DNA of 64,000 nt, taken from Gaiellasilicea sp963761905 (GTDB lineage: Bacteria; Actinomycetota; Thermoleophilia; Gaiellales; Gaiellaceae). A program made the translations under genes and the position numbers. Under the pieces are notes generated by a model, which had not been told where the DNA came from, did not search any database, and saw only the letters and a program-made list of their open reading frames with translations. The first letter of the stretch is position 1, and each line of letters starts with the position of its first letter. Shown here piece by piece: positions 1-8,176 of this stretch. Where the stretch lies: NCBI GenBank assembly GCA_963761905.1, contig CAVXIQ010000005.1, positions 62,001-126,000 on the forward strand. The letters are read 5' to 3'.

Positions 1-51
1 AGGGATCGCCGAGTGGCGACGGGCCCAGCGAGCGGCCCGCCTCGGCAAGGC

Positions 52-57
52 TACGAT
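52..57 (+). promoter_or_regulatory. -10-like box for DUF501 gene
   Basis: TACGAT lies five bases before the GTG at 63 and eight before the ATG at 66, with no Shine-Dalgarno sequence. It matches the TAnnnT-plus-short-gap pattern seen before many genes in this window and predicts a leaderless transcript. Confidence 0.45.
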
Positions 58-62
58 CGGGC

Positions 63-566
63 GTGATGGATGACCGTGCGCTCGTCGAGCGCCAGCTCGG
101 CCGGCCGCCCCGCGCGTTCCGCCGTGTAGCTCGACGCTGCCCCTTCGGGGCGCCCGCCGTCACCGAGCAGGAGCCGTACGACGGCGTCGGGGAGCCGTTT
201 CCTACGACCTATTACCTCACCTGCCCGCACCTCGTGGCAGCCGTCTCCCGCCTGGAAGCCGCAGGCGGAGTCGAGCGCTGGAGCGCCGCCGTCGACGAGG
301 ACGGCGAGCTTGCCGCCGACCTGGAACGGGTGACGGCCGAGCAGCGGGCGCTCCGTCGGGAGCTGGCAGGCGACAGAGTGGGCCGCGACGCGGGCGCGTC
401 GCTCGACCTCGGAATCGGCGGCAGCGGAAATCCGCGCCGGCTCAAGTGCCTCCACGCGCACGTCGCCTACGCGCTCGCCCGACCGGGCTACCGGCTCGGC
501 GATCGTCTTCTCGGCGAGCTCGCGCCGCTCTGGCCGATGCGCTGCTGCACCGGCGCGGCTGAGTAG
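63..566 (+). CDS. DUF501 family protein
   Basis: A 167-residue protein of the actinobacterial DUF501 family, whose biochemical role is unknown. The family blocks are visible: LGRPPR (about residues 12-17), the cysteine in ARRCPFG (about 23-29), FPTTYYLTCP (about 46-55) and a late CLHAHVAYAL segment (from about 128). In other actinobacteria this family commonly sits next to the eno and ftsB/divIC genes, so this is probably the right edge of a housekeeping block that continues beyond the left end of the window. The start is GTG 63 or ATG 66. Confidence 0.88.
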   Translation: MMDDRALVERQLGRPPRAFRRVARRCPFGAPAVTEQEPYDGVGEPFPTTYYLTCPHLVAAVSRLEAAGGVERWSAAVDEDGELAADLERVTAEQRALRRELAGDRVGRDAGASLDLGIGGSGNPRRLKCLHAHVAYALARPGYRLGDRLLGELAPLWPMRCCTGAAE

Positions 567-569
567 CAT
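564..569 (+). promoter_or_regulatory. -10 box, leaderless promoter
   Basis: TAGCAT ends seven bases before the ATG at 577 and overlaps the stop of the DUF501 gene. There is no Shine-Dalgarno sequence, so a leaderless mRNA is inferred. Confidence 0.6.
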
Positions 570-576
570 CGCGCGC

Positions 577-894
577 ATGTCCGAGCTCGAGATCGCGAAC
601 GCGCGCCGCGAGTGGGAGGACGGTCGGCGGCGGTTGCTCGACCGCGTCGAGGACGTGCGGGAGCGCGAGCGGCTGCTGGAGCAGGTCGACGTCGTCACCG
701 AGGAGCTGCGCCGGCGCGTGGGAGGCACGTTCACGCTCGCCGAGTTGGCCAGCGCGTACGCCGGCGCCGACGCCTGGAGCCGGGAGATCGTCTCCCGGCG
801 CGCGCCGGCTCCAGGCTGGCCGAGGACGCTTTCTCTGGTCGAGGCAGCCGCGTTCGAGGTCTATTCGCGCGGCGCGATCGACTACGAGCCATGA
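577..894 (+). CDS. Conserved hypothetical protein, helical N-terminus
   Basis: A 105-residue soluble protein I cannot assign to a named family. The first 45 residues are strongly charged and helical (many Arg/Glu, probably a short coiled coil), followed by a GGTFTLAEL turn and an Arg/Pro-containing tail. It is fully acidic/basic with no signal or membrane segment. It begins at ATG 577 behind its own TAGCAT box, and its TGA overlaps the ATG of the next gene (ATGA), so the two are probably co-translated. Codon use matches the neighbours, which supports a real gene. Confidence 0.75.
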   Translation: MSELEIANARREWEDGRRRLLDRVEDVRERERLLEQVDVVTEELRRRVGGTFTLAELASAYAGADAWSREIVSRRAPAPGWPRTLSLVEAAAFEVYSRGAIDYEP

Positions 895-1127
895 GCTCGT
901 TCGAGCAACGTCGCGCCGCCCGCCGGCCGAAGCCGCGGAATCGGGTCGTCCGCGCCGTCGCCGTCGCGCTCCTCGGCCTCGTCGTGCTGCTCGTCGGCGT
1001 CGCGATCGGCCGGGCCTTGGCCGACGGGCCCTCACCGGGCGGGACGAGGACGAGCGTGCGCACGTTGAAGCCGGAGCCGTTGGCGCCTGCTGCGACGACG
1101 GTGACGATTACGGTTCCAAACAAGTAA
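891..1127 (+). CDS. Small single-pass membrane protein
   Basis: A 78-residue protein with a basic N-terminus (RRAARRPKPRNR), one clear transmembrane helix (about residues 25-43, Val/Leu-rich ending VGVAIGRAL) and a short Thr/Pro-rich tail predicted to be outside. It starts in an ATGA overlap with the upstream gene, which indicates translational coupling. No recognised domain; its position after the DUF501-linked gene suggests an envelope-associated role, but that is inference only. Confidence 0.7.
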   Translation: MSSFEQRRAARRPKPRNRVVRAVAVALLGLVVLLVGVAIGRALADGPSPGGTRTSVRTLKPEPLAPAATTVTITVPNK

Positions 1128-1166
1128 ACTGTTTGAGAAACCGTAAAATTTGGGTAGGTTTTACGG
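1111..1166 (+). promoter_or_regulatory. Tandem inverted repeats upstream of HTH-receiver gene
   Basis: Two dyads lie in an unusually AT-rich spacer. The first pairs CGGTT (1111-1115) and CAAAC (1117-1121) with GTTTG (1131-1135) and AACCG (1139-1143). The second is a perfect 8-bp pair, CCGTAAAA (1141-1148) and TTTTACGG (1159-1166), ten bases apart. They end six bases before the ATG at 1172. They look like operator sites overlapping the promoter, probably for autoregulation by the DNA-binding product of the gene. Confidence 0.6.
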
Positions 1167-1171
1167 CGGAC

Positions 1172-1765
1172 ATGGCATCAGGTGGGGGGAGCAGACGCGT
1201 TGGCGGAGCGCAGCCGGAATGGCTCACGCTCGGCCAGGCCGCGAAGTACGTGGGCGTCGCACAGAGCACGATGCGGAAGTGGACCGATCTCGGTCGCGTC
1301 TCCTCGTTCAAGACGCCCGGCGGCCACCGCAGATATCGGCGCAACGAGCTCGATCAGTTCATCGAGGGCTCCGGTCGGACCGGCTCCGCCACCGTCGAGG
1401 CTCCGATCGTCCTGATCGTCGACGACGATCCGAAGCTCCGCGAGTACGTCCGCGTCAATCTCGAGGCGGAGGGCTACGTGGTTCGTGAGGCGGGGAGCGC
1501 CGACGAGGGGCTTGCGTCGCTCGACGAGGAGTCGCCGGATCTGATCCTGCTCGACGTGATGATGCCTCGCGTGGACGGATGGGAGATGCTCCGCCACGTC
1601 CAGGAGAAGCACGGCGTGGGCGCGATTCCGGTGATCATGTTCAGCGGCAAGGTCGACGAGCGGACGGCCGCCAACGCGTCGTCTCGCGGCGCGCAGGGGT
1701 TCATCGGCAAGCCGTTCGACCCGCGCGCGCTGATCGAGTCGACGAAGCAGCTGCTCCCTGTCTAA
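1172..1765 (+). CDS. MerR/excisionase-type HTH protein with C-terminal receiver domain
   Basis: A 197-residue regulator with an N-terminal helix-turn-helix of the excisionase/BldC type (about residues 16-65, including GQAAKYVGVAQSTMRKW and the wing TPGGHRRYRR) joined to a CheY-like receiver (about 78-196). The receiver keeps the acidic cluster D84-D86, the phospho-acceptor D128 in LLDVMMP, S158 and K180, so it should be phosphorylatable. The domain order is the reverse of ordinary response regulators. No kinase gene is adjacent. A TTG-started extension to 1133 is possible, but it would run through the inverted repeats, so ATG 1172 is preferred. Confidence 0.85.
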   Translation: MASGGGSRRVGGAQPEWLTLGQAAKYVGVAQSTMRKWTDLGRVSSFKTPGGHRRYRRNELDQFIEGSGRTGSATVEAPIVLIVDDDPKLREYVRVNLEAEGYVVREAGSADEGLASLDEESPDLILLDVMMPRVDGWEMLRHVQEKHGVGAIPVIMFSGKVDERTAANASSRGAQGFIGKPFDPRALIESTKQLLPV

Positions 1766-1775
1766 TTCCCAAGGG

Positions 1776-1818
1776 GTCTAGTGCGCAAGGGGCCGGGCAG
1801 AGCCCGGCCCCGCGCGAA
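1776..1818 (+). repeat. REP-like palindromic repeat, copy 1
   Basis: A 43-base element beginning GTCTAGTGCGCAAGGG and containing a perfect 10-bp stem (1789-1798 with 1802-1811) closed by an AGA loop. A second copy lies in reverse orientation at 11415-11457 with five differences. It follows the HTH-receiver stop and probably also works as a terminator. Confidence 0.75.
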
Positions 1819-1829
1819 GAGCGAAAAGC

Positions 1830-2372
1830 ATGGTCTCAGTTGATCACGCCCTCCAGGAGTGGATCGTCGATCACCGCATCGGGGTGCTCGACCCGCTCCT
1901 CGAGGCGATCACGCTCGCCGGTTCCTTCGGTCTGATCTGGCTGGCGCTCGCGATCGTGCTCGCCGGCCCGATGTGGCGACGACCGACCCTCGCAGCTCGT
2001 ACCGCCGCGACGATCCTCGTGGCCGAAGCGGCCTCCGGGGGGCTCAAGGAGTGGCTCGGCCGCGACCGTCCGCCGCTCCGAGACCCCGAGCCGGAGCCGC
2101 TCGTCTCGCTTCCTCTGACGAGCTCGTTCCCATCCGGCCACGCCACGGTGGCCTTCGCCTGCGCGACGGTGCTGGCGCTCGCCGTGCCCCGGCTGCGCTG
2201 GCCGCTCTTCGCGCTCGCGGCGCTGATCGCGTTCTCGCGCGTCTACGTGGGCGTCCACTACCCGCTCGACGTGCTCGCCGGCGCCGTGCTCGGCGTGACG
2301 CTCGGGTTCGCCGTCCGCTATGCGGGCGCCGGCATCCGACGAGTCGCGCGCCGGATCGAAGCGAGCTCCTAG
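1830..2372 (+). CDS. PAP2-family lipid phosphatase
   Basis: A 180-residue integral membrane phosphatase of the PAP2 superfamily, likely acting on a lipid or isoprenoid (di)phosphate at the membrane surface. The three catalytic blocks are present: K73 with RP80-81 (KEWLGRDRP), the SGH motif at 102-104 (SSFPSGHATVA) and SRVYVGVHYPLD at 136-147. Five or six hydrophobic helices surround them, and the length is usual for bacterial members. Its 3' end overlaps by four bases the end of a convergent membrane protein gene. The true substrate cannot be told from sequence (undecaprenyl-PP or phosphatidate are possible). Confidence 0.88.
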   Translation: MVSVDHALQEWIVDHRIGVLDPLLEAITLAGSFGLIWLALAIVLAGPMWRRPTLAARTAATILVAEAASGGLKEWLGRDRPPLRDPEPEPLVSLPLTSSFPSGHATVAFACATVLALAVPRLRWPLFALAALIAFSRVYVGVHYPLDVLAGAVLGVTLGFAVRYAGAGIRRVARRIEASS

Positions 2373-2851
2373 ATTTCCTCGGCCGCCTCGAGCAGGCCCG
2401 CGACGAGGAGCGCGAGGGCTGCGGCGAGACTGATCACGAGCCCGAATCCACGGCCTGCGAAGAAGAACTCGTCAGGGATCGAGATCAACCGCACGAGGAC
2501 AGCGACCGTGCCGAGGGCGCCGAGCGCGATCACCACGAGGCTCTCGGGCACCGCTGCGGGAAGCTGGATTCCGGTCTCCCGGAGAATCGCGAGGACGATC
2601 GCGACGATCCCGATCAGGAGGACGAGCTTGCCGAGGAGCCCGGTGTCCCACGCGAGCACGCTCACCTCGACGCCCTGATCGGTGCCCGGCCCCGAATACC
2701 AGCCGGTGAACGCCGAGATCGCGAGCGCGAGACCCGCGACCCACGTCAGGTTCTGGCCGAGCCCCCAGAGCTGAGGCACGCGCAACCGGGGACCGGGATC
2801 GGCGTCGGGCGGGTCGGTCGCGAGCTCGTACTGGGGCGCGGGATCTTCCAT
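2369..2851 (-). CDS. Four-helix membrane protein, unknown function
   Basis: A 160-residue protein with a Pro/Asp-rich cytoplasmic N-terminus (about 35 residues) and four predicted transmembrane helices (starting at LTWVAGLALAISAF, LLGKLVLLIGIVAIVLAI, LVVIALGALGTVAVLVRL and FGLVISLAAALALLVAGLL). No catalytic motif is visible. ATG 2851 is chosen because a GATACT box lies eight bases upstream on this strand; a TTG at 2860 would add three residues. It is convergent with the PAP2 gene and divergent from the small membrane protein at 2954. Confidence 0.75.
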   Translation of the reverse strand: MEDPAPQYELATDPPDADPGPRLRVPQLWGLGQNLTWVAGLALAISAFTGWYSGPGTDQGVEVSVLAWDTGLLGKLVLLIGIVAIVLAILRETGIQLPAAVPESLVVIALGALGTVAVLVRLISIPDEFFFAGRGFGLVISLAAALALLVAGLLEAAEEI

Positions 2852-2940
2852 CGGACGCAAGTATCGGTCATTCCGGCCCAGTCGTCACGAGGACGGTTCC
2901 GATCGACCTCGCGGCCAACCGCCTCGCGCAGCGAGGGGAC

Positions 2941-2946
2941 TAGACT
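2941..2946 (+). promoter_or_regulatory. -10 box, leaderless promoter
   Basis: TAGACT ends seven bases before ATG 2954 with no Shine-Dalgarno sequence. It is the probable promoter for the coupled series that begins with the small membrane protein. Confidence 0.65.
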
Positions 2947-2953
2947 TCGACGG

Positions 2954-3193
2954 ATGGCCAAGCCTGCGACGCGGCAACAGCCGGGGGAGGATGCACCTCC
3001 CTCGTTCGATCCGATCGCAGTCGACCGGGCCTACCTGCACGAGCGTGCCCGGCGCAAGGCCCGGATCGAGCGCTCCCGCGCACGCCGGCGCGCGAGCCTC
3101 CGGTTCTGGATCGTGCTCCTCGTGCTCGTCGCCGTCGGCATCGCGCTCACGGTGACGATCTGGCGCGAGATCGAGCGTCTCTTCGGGCTTTGA
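2954..3193 (+). CDS. Small single-pass membrane protein
   Basis: A 79-residue protein with a basic, arginine-rich juxtamembrane stretch (ERARRKARIERSRARRRAS) followed by one transmembrane helix (FWIVLLVLVAVGIALTVTI) and a short amphipathic end. It resembles other small actinobacterial membrane proteins with no assigned role. It is the first gene after a leaderless promoter, and its TGA overlaps the TTG start of the large GAF-phosphatase gene (TTGA), so coupled translation of the regulator is likely. Confidence 0.7.
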   Translation: MAKPATRQQPGEDAPPSFDPIAVDRAYLHERARRKARIERSRARRRASLRFWIVLLVLVAVGIALTVTIWREIERLFGL

Positions 3194-5856
3194 GCATCGC
3201 CGCAAAGTCAGCGCGCGCGGCGCTTCCCGAAGCGCTCGCCGCGTTGGCGCTCGCCGGTCGGGCCGTTGCGGCCCGCGAGCCGCTCCAGCGCACGCTCGAC
3301 GCGATCGTCGGCGCGGTGGCGCTCGCCGCTGGCGCAGACGTCGTCGTCGTGTGGGTGCGCGAGCGGAACGAGGAGCTGGTCGCGCGCTCGGTGTGGGCGT
3401 CGGCCGCCTCGCTCCGGGCGGAGATCGAGGGGCTGCGGCTCGGAGACGCCGCCGCGGGAGCCACCGCGTTACGCGAGCTGCTCGGCCCGGGGCCGGAGGC
3501 GATCGCCGTACAGCTCGACGCTTCGGACCGGGAGCTCGGCACGCTCGAGCTGTTTCGCCACGAGGGCGAATTCGACTCGTCGGATCGGCAGTTCGCATCC
3601 CTCGCGGCGGATCTTGCCTTGCTCGCGACCCAACTCTGCCGCGACGAGGCTCGCGACGGCTCGTCGGGCTCTATCCTCGAGCTCGCAGGCGACGCGCTTG
3701 CCGCCGCTTCGGACGACCGCGAGACGGGCGCTCATGTCGCGCGGATCGCGGCAATGGCGGCCGAGGCGGACGGAGCTCTGCTCTGGCTGCTGTCCCCGGA
3801 AGGCGTCGTCCTCGACGGGGCGTACGCCCGGACACCCGACCTCGAGGCGGCCATGGGTGCCGCCGAGACCGTCATTCTCGACCAGCAGTCGACCGCCACG
3901 CACGAGCTGCCCGAGGGGTCGCTCGTGGTGCTTCGACTCGGTCAGCCGCCGATCGGCGTCCTCCAGCTTCTGTATCGCACCGGTGGCGCACCGGAGCAGC
4001 TCGTACCGGTTGCGAGCTTCGCTGTCCGTGCCGCCCATGCCCTTCGTGCTGCAGGCCGCGCGCGCGAGCTGGCCGTGGAGCTCGAGCGGAGCCGGGCGCT
4101 CCTGGCGGTTGTCGGTGAGGCGATCGCGAGCCTCTCGCTCGCTCACACCCTCGACACCGCGGTCGAGCACGTCGCCACGCTGCTCGACTCGGACCGGGTC
4201 GCTGTCTACCTCGAAGAGGAAGGCGCGTTGACGGCAGCCGCTGCGCGGGGACTCGAGCAACCGCACGAGCAGGTCGCTCGTGCCGTGCTCGAGCTGGCAC
4301 TCGGCCCACGGCGCGGGCACGGAATCGTCCAGCTCGCCGATGCAGCCCAGCTCACCCAGCTGGGAGCGGCCTCGGACGAGGCGGTGGCCGCCGAGATCAC
4401 ATCGGTGCTCGCTCTCCCGCTCCTCGTCCAGGAAGGGCTGATCGGGCTGCTTGCGATCTATCCCCGGCGCCCGATGCGACTGACCCCGAACGAATCGGCC
4501 CTGCTCGTCGCGCTTGCCGCGCAGCTCGCCGTCGCGGTCCAGAACGCGCGCCTGCACGAACGGGCGACGAGCCTCGGTGACGAGCTCGAGGCGTCGCTTG
4601 CTGCGGAGCGTGAGTCCGCAAAACGACTGCGCGCGCTCTACGAGATCTCCGGCACGTTCGCCCAGAGCCTGTCGCTGCAGACGACGCTCGACGTCCTGGC
4701 TCGGTCGATCGTGACGCTGCTCGGTGTCGATGCCGCGGTGATCCGGATGCCCGACGAACGCGGTGTCGACTTCGTCGCTCGCGCCGTCGAGGTCAACGAC
4801 GTGCGCGTCGATGGGGCGGCGCGCGCCCTCCTCTCGCGTCCGCAACCGCTCACCCGCGCCGAGCGGCAGGAGCTCCTGGAGCGGCGGGCTCCGCTGCTGC
4901 TCGATGCGCGCTCGGCGCCGACTCTCGAGGGAGCGAACGCCCTGCTCGCGCCCTTCCTCGAGAAGGGCTCGACGGCCGCGATCGTTCCGATCGAGTCCGC
5001 CGGAGAGCTGCTCGCCACCCTCACGATCGTCTCGCTCCACCCCGAGCGCCCCGTCGCCGGCGAGATTGCCGACACGGCTATCTCGATCACCGGGCAGGCC
5101 GCGCTCGCGATCGACAATGCCCGTCTCTACGGCCAGCAGAAAGAGTTCGCGGACACGATGCAGCGATCCCTGCTGCCGCGGGAGGTGCCGGATCTCGCCG
5201 GGCTCGAGATCGGGGACGTCTACGAGTCGGCGGCGCGGGTCGACGTCGGCGGCGACGTCTACGACTACCTCGTGCTGGCGGACGGGCGCCTCGCCGTCGT
5301 GCTCGGCGACGTCACGGGCCACGGCGTCGAGGCCACGGCAGACATGGCGATGGCCAAGTTCGTGTTTCGCTCGCTCGCTCGAGTGCATACGGATCCGGGT
5401 GTGTTCCTCGCCGCCGCGAACGAGGTCGTCGCCTCCGAGGTCGCCGCAGGCAAGTTCATCACGATGGTCGAGCTCGTCCTCGACACTGAGGCGGGAACGG
5501 TCACCTGCGCGAGCGCCGGGCATCCCGCACCGAGGCTCGTGCTCCCGGACGGCAGCGTCCTCCCGATCGATGCCCGCGGGCTCGCGCTCGGGATCGACCC
5601 GGCGCAGGTGTACCAGCCGGTCACGCTCGACTACCCGGTTGGCGCCAGCGTCGTCCTCTACACCGACGGCGTCGTCGAGGCGCGACGCGGCGGGGAACAG
5701 TTCGGCAACGAGCGCCTCGACGCGTTGCTCTCAGAGCAACGCGACCTACCTTCGAGGCAGCTCGCGATGTCCGCGCTCGCCGCCTGCCGTGACTGGACCG
5801 AAACAGGCGAGCTCGCAGACGACTTCGCGCTCGTCGTGATCAAGCGGTCCGGATGA
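3190..5856 (+). CDS. Multi-GAF PP2C (SpoIIE/RsbU-type) serine phosphatase
   Basis: An 888-residue cytoplasmic signalling protein. About four GAF-type sensor modules occupy the first 640 residues (roughly 5-150, 160-290, 300-450 and 480-640), and a SpoIIE/RsbU-like PPM phosphatase forms the C-terminus. Metal-binding aspartates are visible in VGGDVYDY, GDVTGHGVEA and the final DDFALVV. Such enzymes usually dephosphorylate anti-sigma-factor antagonists in partner-switching systems; no anti-sigma or antagonist gene is seen here. The start is TTG 3190 in a TTGA overlap, and the end overlaps the next gene by ATGA. Confidence 0.88.
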   Translation: MSIAAKSARAALPEALAALALAGRAVAAREPLQRTLDAIVGAVALAAGADVVVVWVRERNEELVARSVWASAASLRAEIEGLRLGDAAAGATALRELLGPGPEAIAVQLDASDRELGTLELFRHEGEFDSSDRQFASLAADLALLATQLCRDEARDGSSGSILELAGDALAAASDDRETGAHVARIAAMAAEADGALLWLLSPEGVVLDGAYARTPDLEAAMGAAETVILDQQSTATHELPEGSLVVLRLGQPPIGVLQLLYRTGGAPEQLVPVASFAVRAAHALRAAGRARELAVELERSRALLAVVGEAIASLSLAHTLDTAVEHVATLLDSDRVAVYLEEEGALTAAAARGLEQPHEQVARAVLELALGPRRGHGIVQLADAAQLTQLGAASDEAVAAEITSVLALPLLVQEGLIGLLAIYPRRPMRLTPNESALLVALAAQLAVAVQNARLHERATSLGDELEASLAAERESAKRLRALYEISGTFAQSLSLQTTLDVLARSIVTLLGVDAAVIRMPDERGVDFVARAVEVNDVRVDGAARALLSRPQPLTRAERQELLERRAPLLLDARSAPTLEGANALLAPFLEKGSTAAIVPIESAGELLATLTIVSLHPERPVAGEIADTAISITGQAALAIDNARLYGQQKEFADTMQRSLLPREVPDLAGLEIGDVYESAARVDVGGDVYDYLVLADGRLAVVLGDVTGHGVEATADMAMAKFVFRSLARVHTDPGVFLAAANEVVASEVAAGKFITMVELVLDTEAGTVTCASAGHPAPRLVLPDGSVLPIDARGLALGIDPAQVYQPVTLDYPVGASVVLYTDGVVEARRGGEQFGNERLDALLSEQRDLPSRQLAMSALAACRDWTETGELADDFALVVIKRSG

Positions 5857-7379
5857 AGGGGTCTCAGGGCGCGCTCGCGGCACTCGTCTTCGGAGCCGGG
5901 ATCGGCTCGCTGGCCACCGAGATCGCCGCCTCCAGGCTGCTGGCCCCGTACTTCGGGTCCTCGACGATCGTCTGGGCGAACCTGATCGGGATCGTCCTCG
6001 CCGCGCTCGCTCTCGGCTACTTCCTCGGTGGCAAGCTGGCCGACCGGCGGCCGGAGCCGCGCCTTCTCGGCCTGATCGTGCTCGCCGCGGCGGCCTGGGT
6101 CGCCCTGACGCCCTTCATCGCCCGGCCCTTCCTCGACGCGACGGTGAGCAGTCTCGACGACGCGTCCGCGGGGGCAGTGGTCGGCTCCTTCTTCGCGGTC
6201 CTGCTCCTGTTCTCGCCCGCCGTCGTCCTGCTCGGGATGGTCTCGCCGTTCGCGATCCGGCTCGCGATCACCGACGTCGCGACGGCAGGCGCAGTGGCCG
6301 GCCGCTTCTACGCGCTCTCGACGGTCGGCTCCCTCCTCGGCACGTTCGTCCCCGCGCTGATTGCGATCCCGCTCGTCGGGACGCAGCGGACGCTGCTGGG
6401 TACCGCCTTCGTGCTCGCCGCCTCCGCCTCGCTGCTGCTCGGGCGTCGGGCCGCCGTCGCCGCGCTGGCGTTCGCCGTTCTGGTTGTGATCCCGCCGGGC
6501 GCGGTGAAGGCGGAGGAGGGGCTCATCTACGAGGAGGAGTCGCGCCATCAGTTCATCCAGGTGCTCGAGCGCGACGACGGCAGGCGCCTGCTCAGCCTGA
6601 ACGAGGGGGTGGCGGTGCACTCGGTCTGGCGCCAGGAGACCGTGCTGACCGGGGGTGTCTGGGATGCGCTGCTGACGGTTCCGGTCGTGCTCGACCGACC
6701 GCCGCGCCGGGTCGCGATCCTCGGCAACGCGGGCGGCACACTCGCCCGAGCGTTCGGTGTCTTCTGGCCGCGCGCCAAGATCGACGGGGTCGAGATCGAC
6801 GCAGCCGTGACCGAGGTCGGCTACCGCTTCTTCGGGCTCGCCGACAACCCGCGCGTAACGACCTACGACGAGGACGCACGCCCCTTCCTCCAGCGCCTCG
6901 ACCGGCGCTACGACGTGATCTACGTCGACGCCTATCACCAGCCCTACGTTCCGTTCTACCTCGCCACGCGGGACTTCTTCGAGCTGGTGCGCGACCGGCT
7001 GGCGCCCGGCGGAGTCATCGCGCTCAACGTGGCGACCGTGCCCGACGACGACGCGCTCGTGCGCGAGGTCTCCGGCACGCTCGCGACGGTCTTTCCCGAG
7101 GTTCGGGTGTGGAACGCGCTCAGGTTCAACCGGGTCGTGATCGGCTTCTCGGATCCCGACGGGGCCCCCCGGGGCTCGCTCGAGCCGCCCGATTCGCGAC
7201 TTGCCCCACTGGTCAGCCTGCTCGAGCGCGACCTCCGGTCGAGGCCGGCGGTGACTCCGGCGGCTGATCCCTGGACCGACGACCATGCCCCGGTGGAATG
7301 GGTCACCGACCGGATGATCGTCAGCTTCGCCGCGCGCGGCGGCGACCTCGACGAGGCTCCGCTGCCGACAGCGCCTTGA
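5853..7379 (+). CDS. Spermidine-synthase-like fused membrane protein
   Basis: A 508-residue protein with about seven N-terminal transmembrane helices (roughly 1-215) and a C-terminal Rossmann methyltransferase-like domain of the spermidine synthase superfamily (roughly 225-480). The nucleotide-binding loop is seen as VAILGNAGGTLAR, with the acidic strand end DGVEID and the YDVIYVDAY block. This is the fused MFS/spermidine synthase architecture, but the real substrate of such fusions is generally unproven, and no other polyamine gene is present. ATG 5853 overlaps the phosphatase stop (ATGA); its own stop overlaps the TTG of the GDPD gene. Confidence 0.82.
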   Translation: MKGSQGALAALVFGAGIGSLATEIAASRLLAPYFGSSTIVWANLIGIVLAALALGYFLGGKLADRRPEPRLLGLIVLAAAAWVALTPFIARPFLDATVSSLDDASAGAVVGSFFAVLLLFSPAVVLLGMVSPFAIRLAITDVATAGAVAGRFYALSTVGSLLGTFVPALIAIPLVGTQRTLLGTAFVLAASASLLLGRRAAVAALAFAVLVVIPPGAVKAEEGLIYEEESRHQFIQVLERDDGRRLLSLNEGVAVHSVWRQETVLTGGVWDALLTVPVVLDRPPRRVAILGNAGGTLARAFGVFWPRAKIDGVEIDAAVTEVGYRFFGLADNPRVTTYDEDARPFLQRLDRRYDVIYVDAYHQPYVPFYLATRDFFELVRDRLAPGGVIALNVATVPDDDALVREVSGTLATVFPEVRVWNALRFNRVVIGFSDPDGAPRGSLEPPDSRLAPLVSLLERDLRSRPAVTPAADPWTDDHAPVEWVTDRMIVSFAARGGDLDEAPLPTAP

Positions 7380-8176
7380 GGCTGTTGAGAGGAGACGGGC
7401 CGCCGATCCGGGTCGGCCACCGAGGTGCTGCCCTGCTGGCGCCGGAGAACACGCTCGCCGCGTTCGAGGCCGCGCTCGCCGTGGGCGTCGATGCAATCGA
7501 GTTCGACGTGCTCGACCTCGTCGGCGGGCCCCTCGTGCTGGCTCATTCGAACGACCTCCACGAGGTCAGCCACGGCGCCGCGGCGGGGACCGTGCGCGAC
7601 CGTTCGCTCGCCGAGCTGCGCGAGCTCGCCCCGGCGCTGCCCACGCTCGACGAGGCGCTCGCGTTCTTCGTCGACAGGCCCGAGGTCGCCGTCCACGTCG
7701 ACCTGAAGCTGACCGAGCGGCTCGACGAGCTCGCCGCGGCGCTCGAGCAGCATGGCCTCGTCGAGCGAACGGTCGTGAGCTCCTTCCACCGCGAGAGCCT
7801 GCGGGCGTTGGCGCGTGCCGCCCCGGGCCTGCGGATCGGCGTCACCTATCCGGAGGATCGGCGTGGCATCACGCGCAGGCGGATCCTCCATCCGGCCATC
7901 CGGCTCGGCACGGTCGCTCTTCGGGCGGTGCTCGCGCGAAGGGTGCCGGCAATGCTCGCGAGCGCTGGCGCGAACGCGCTGATGCTCCATCAGGCGGTCG
8001 TCTCCGCCGAGACGGTCACCGCCGCTCACGCTTGCGGCGCAGCCGTCTGGGCCTGGACGATAGACCGGCCCGAGGAGCTCGCGGCGATGACGGCAGCGGG
8101 GGTCGACGCCGTGATCACAAACGACCCGAGGATCTTCGAAGCGATTGATACAGGCATGGCTACACTAGGCCCGTGA
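7376..8176 (+). CDS. Glycerophosphodiester phosphodiesterase
   Basis: A 266-residue GDPD-family TIM barrel that would hydrolyse glycerophosphodiesters to glycerol 3-phosphate and an alcohol. The diagnostic HRGA...PENT block lies near residues 14-25, followed by the acidic pair in IEFDV and the HVDLK strand; the C-terminus has AVWAWTIDRPEEL and GVDAVITNDP, typical of the family. The usual catalytic HD is written AHSNDL here. The start is TTG 7376, chosen because it forms the same TTGA overlap as its neighbours and just precedes the conserved fold. No signal peptide, so cytoplasmic. Confidence 0.85.
   Translation: MRLLRGDGPPIRVGHRGAALLAPENTLAAFEAALAVGVDAIEFDVLDLVGGPLVLAHSNDLHEVSHGAAAGTVRDRSLAELRELAPALPTLDEALAFFVDRPEVAVHVDLKLTERLDELAAALEQHGLVERTVVSSFHRESLRALARAAPGLRIGVTYPEDRRGITRRRILHPAIRLGTVALRAVLARRVPAMLASAGANALMLHQAVVSAETVTAAHACGAAVWAWTIDRPEELAAMTAAGVDAVITNDPRIFEAIDTGMATLGP
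8161..8166 (+). promoter_or_regulatory. Internal -10 box, leaderless promoter
   Basis: TACACT ends six bases before the GTG at 8173, inside the end of the GDPD gene. It suggests that the L,D-transpeptidase gene can be transcribed separately as a leaderless mRNA. Confidence 0.6.

Noticed and set aside
3469..5523. Long antisense open frame opposite the GAF-phosphatase gene
   Set aside because: Long open frames opposite real genes are normal at this GC content. Its translation is Arg/Asp-rich without domains, while the plus-strand gene has clear motifs. The same applies to the long minus-strand frame over 16710-19082.
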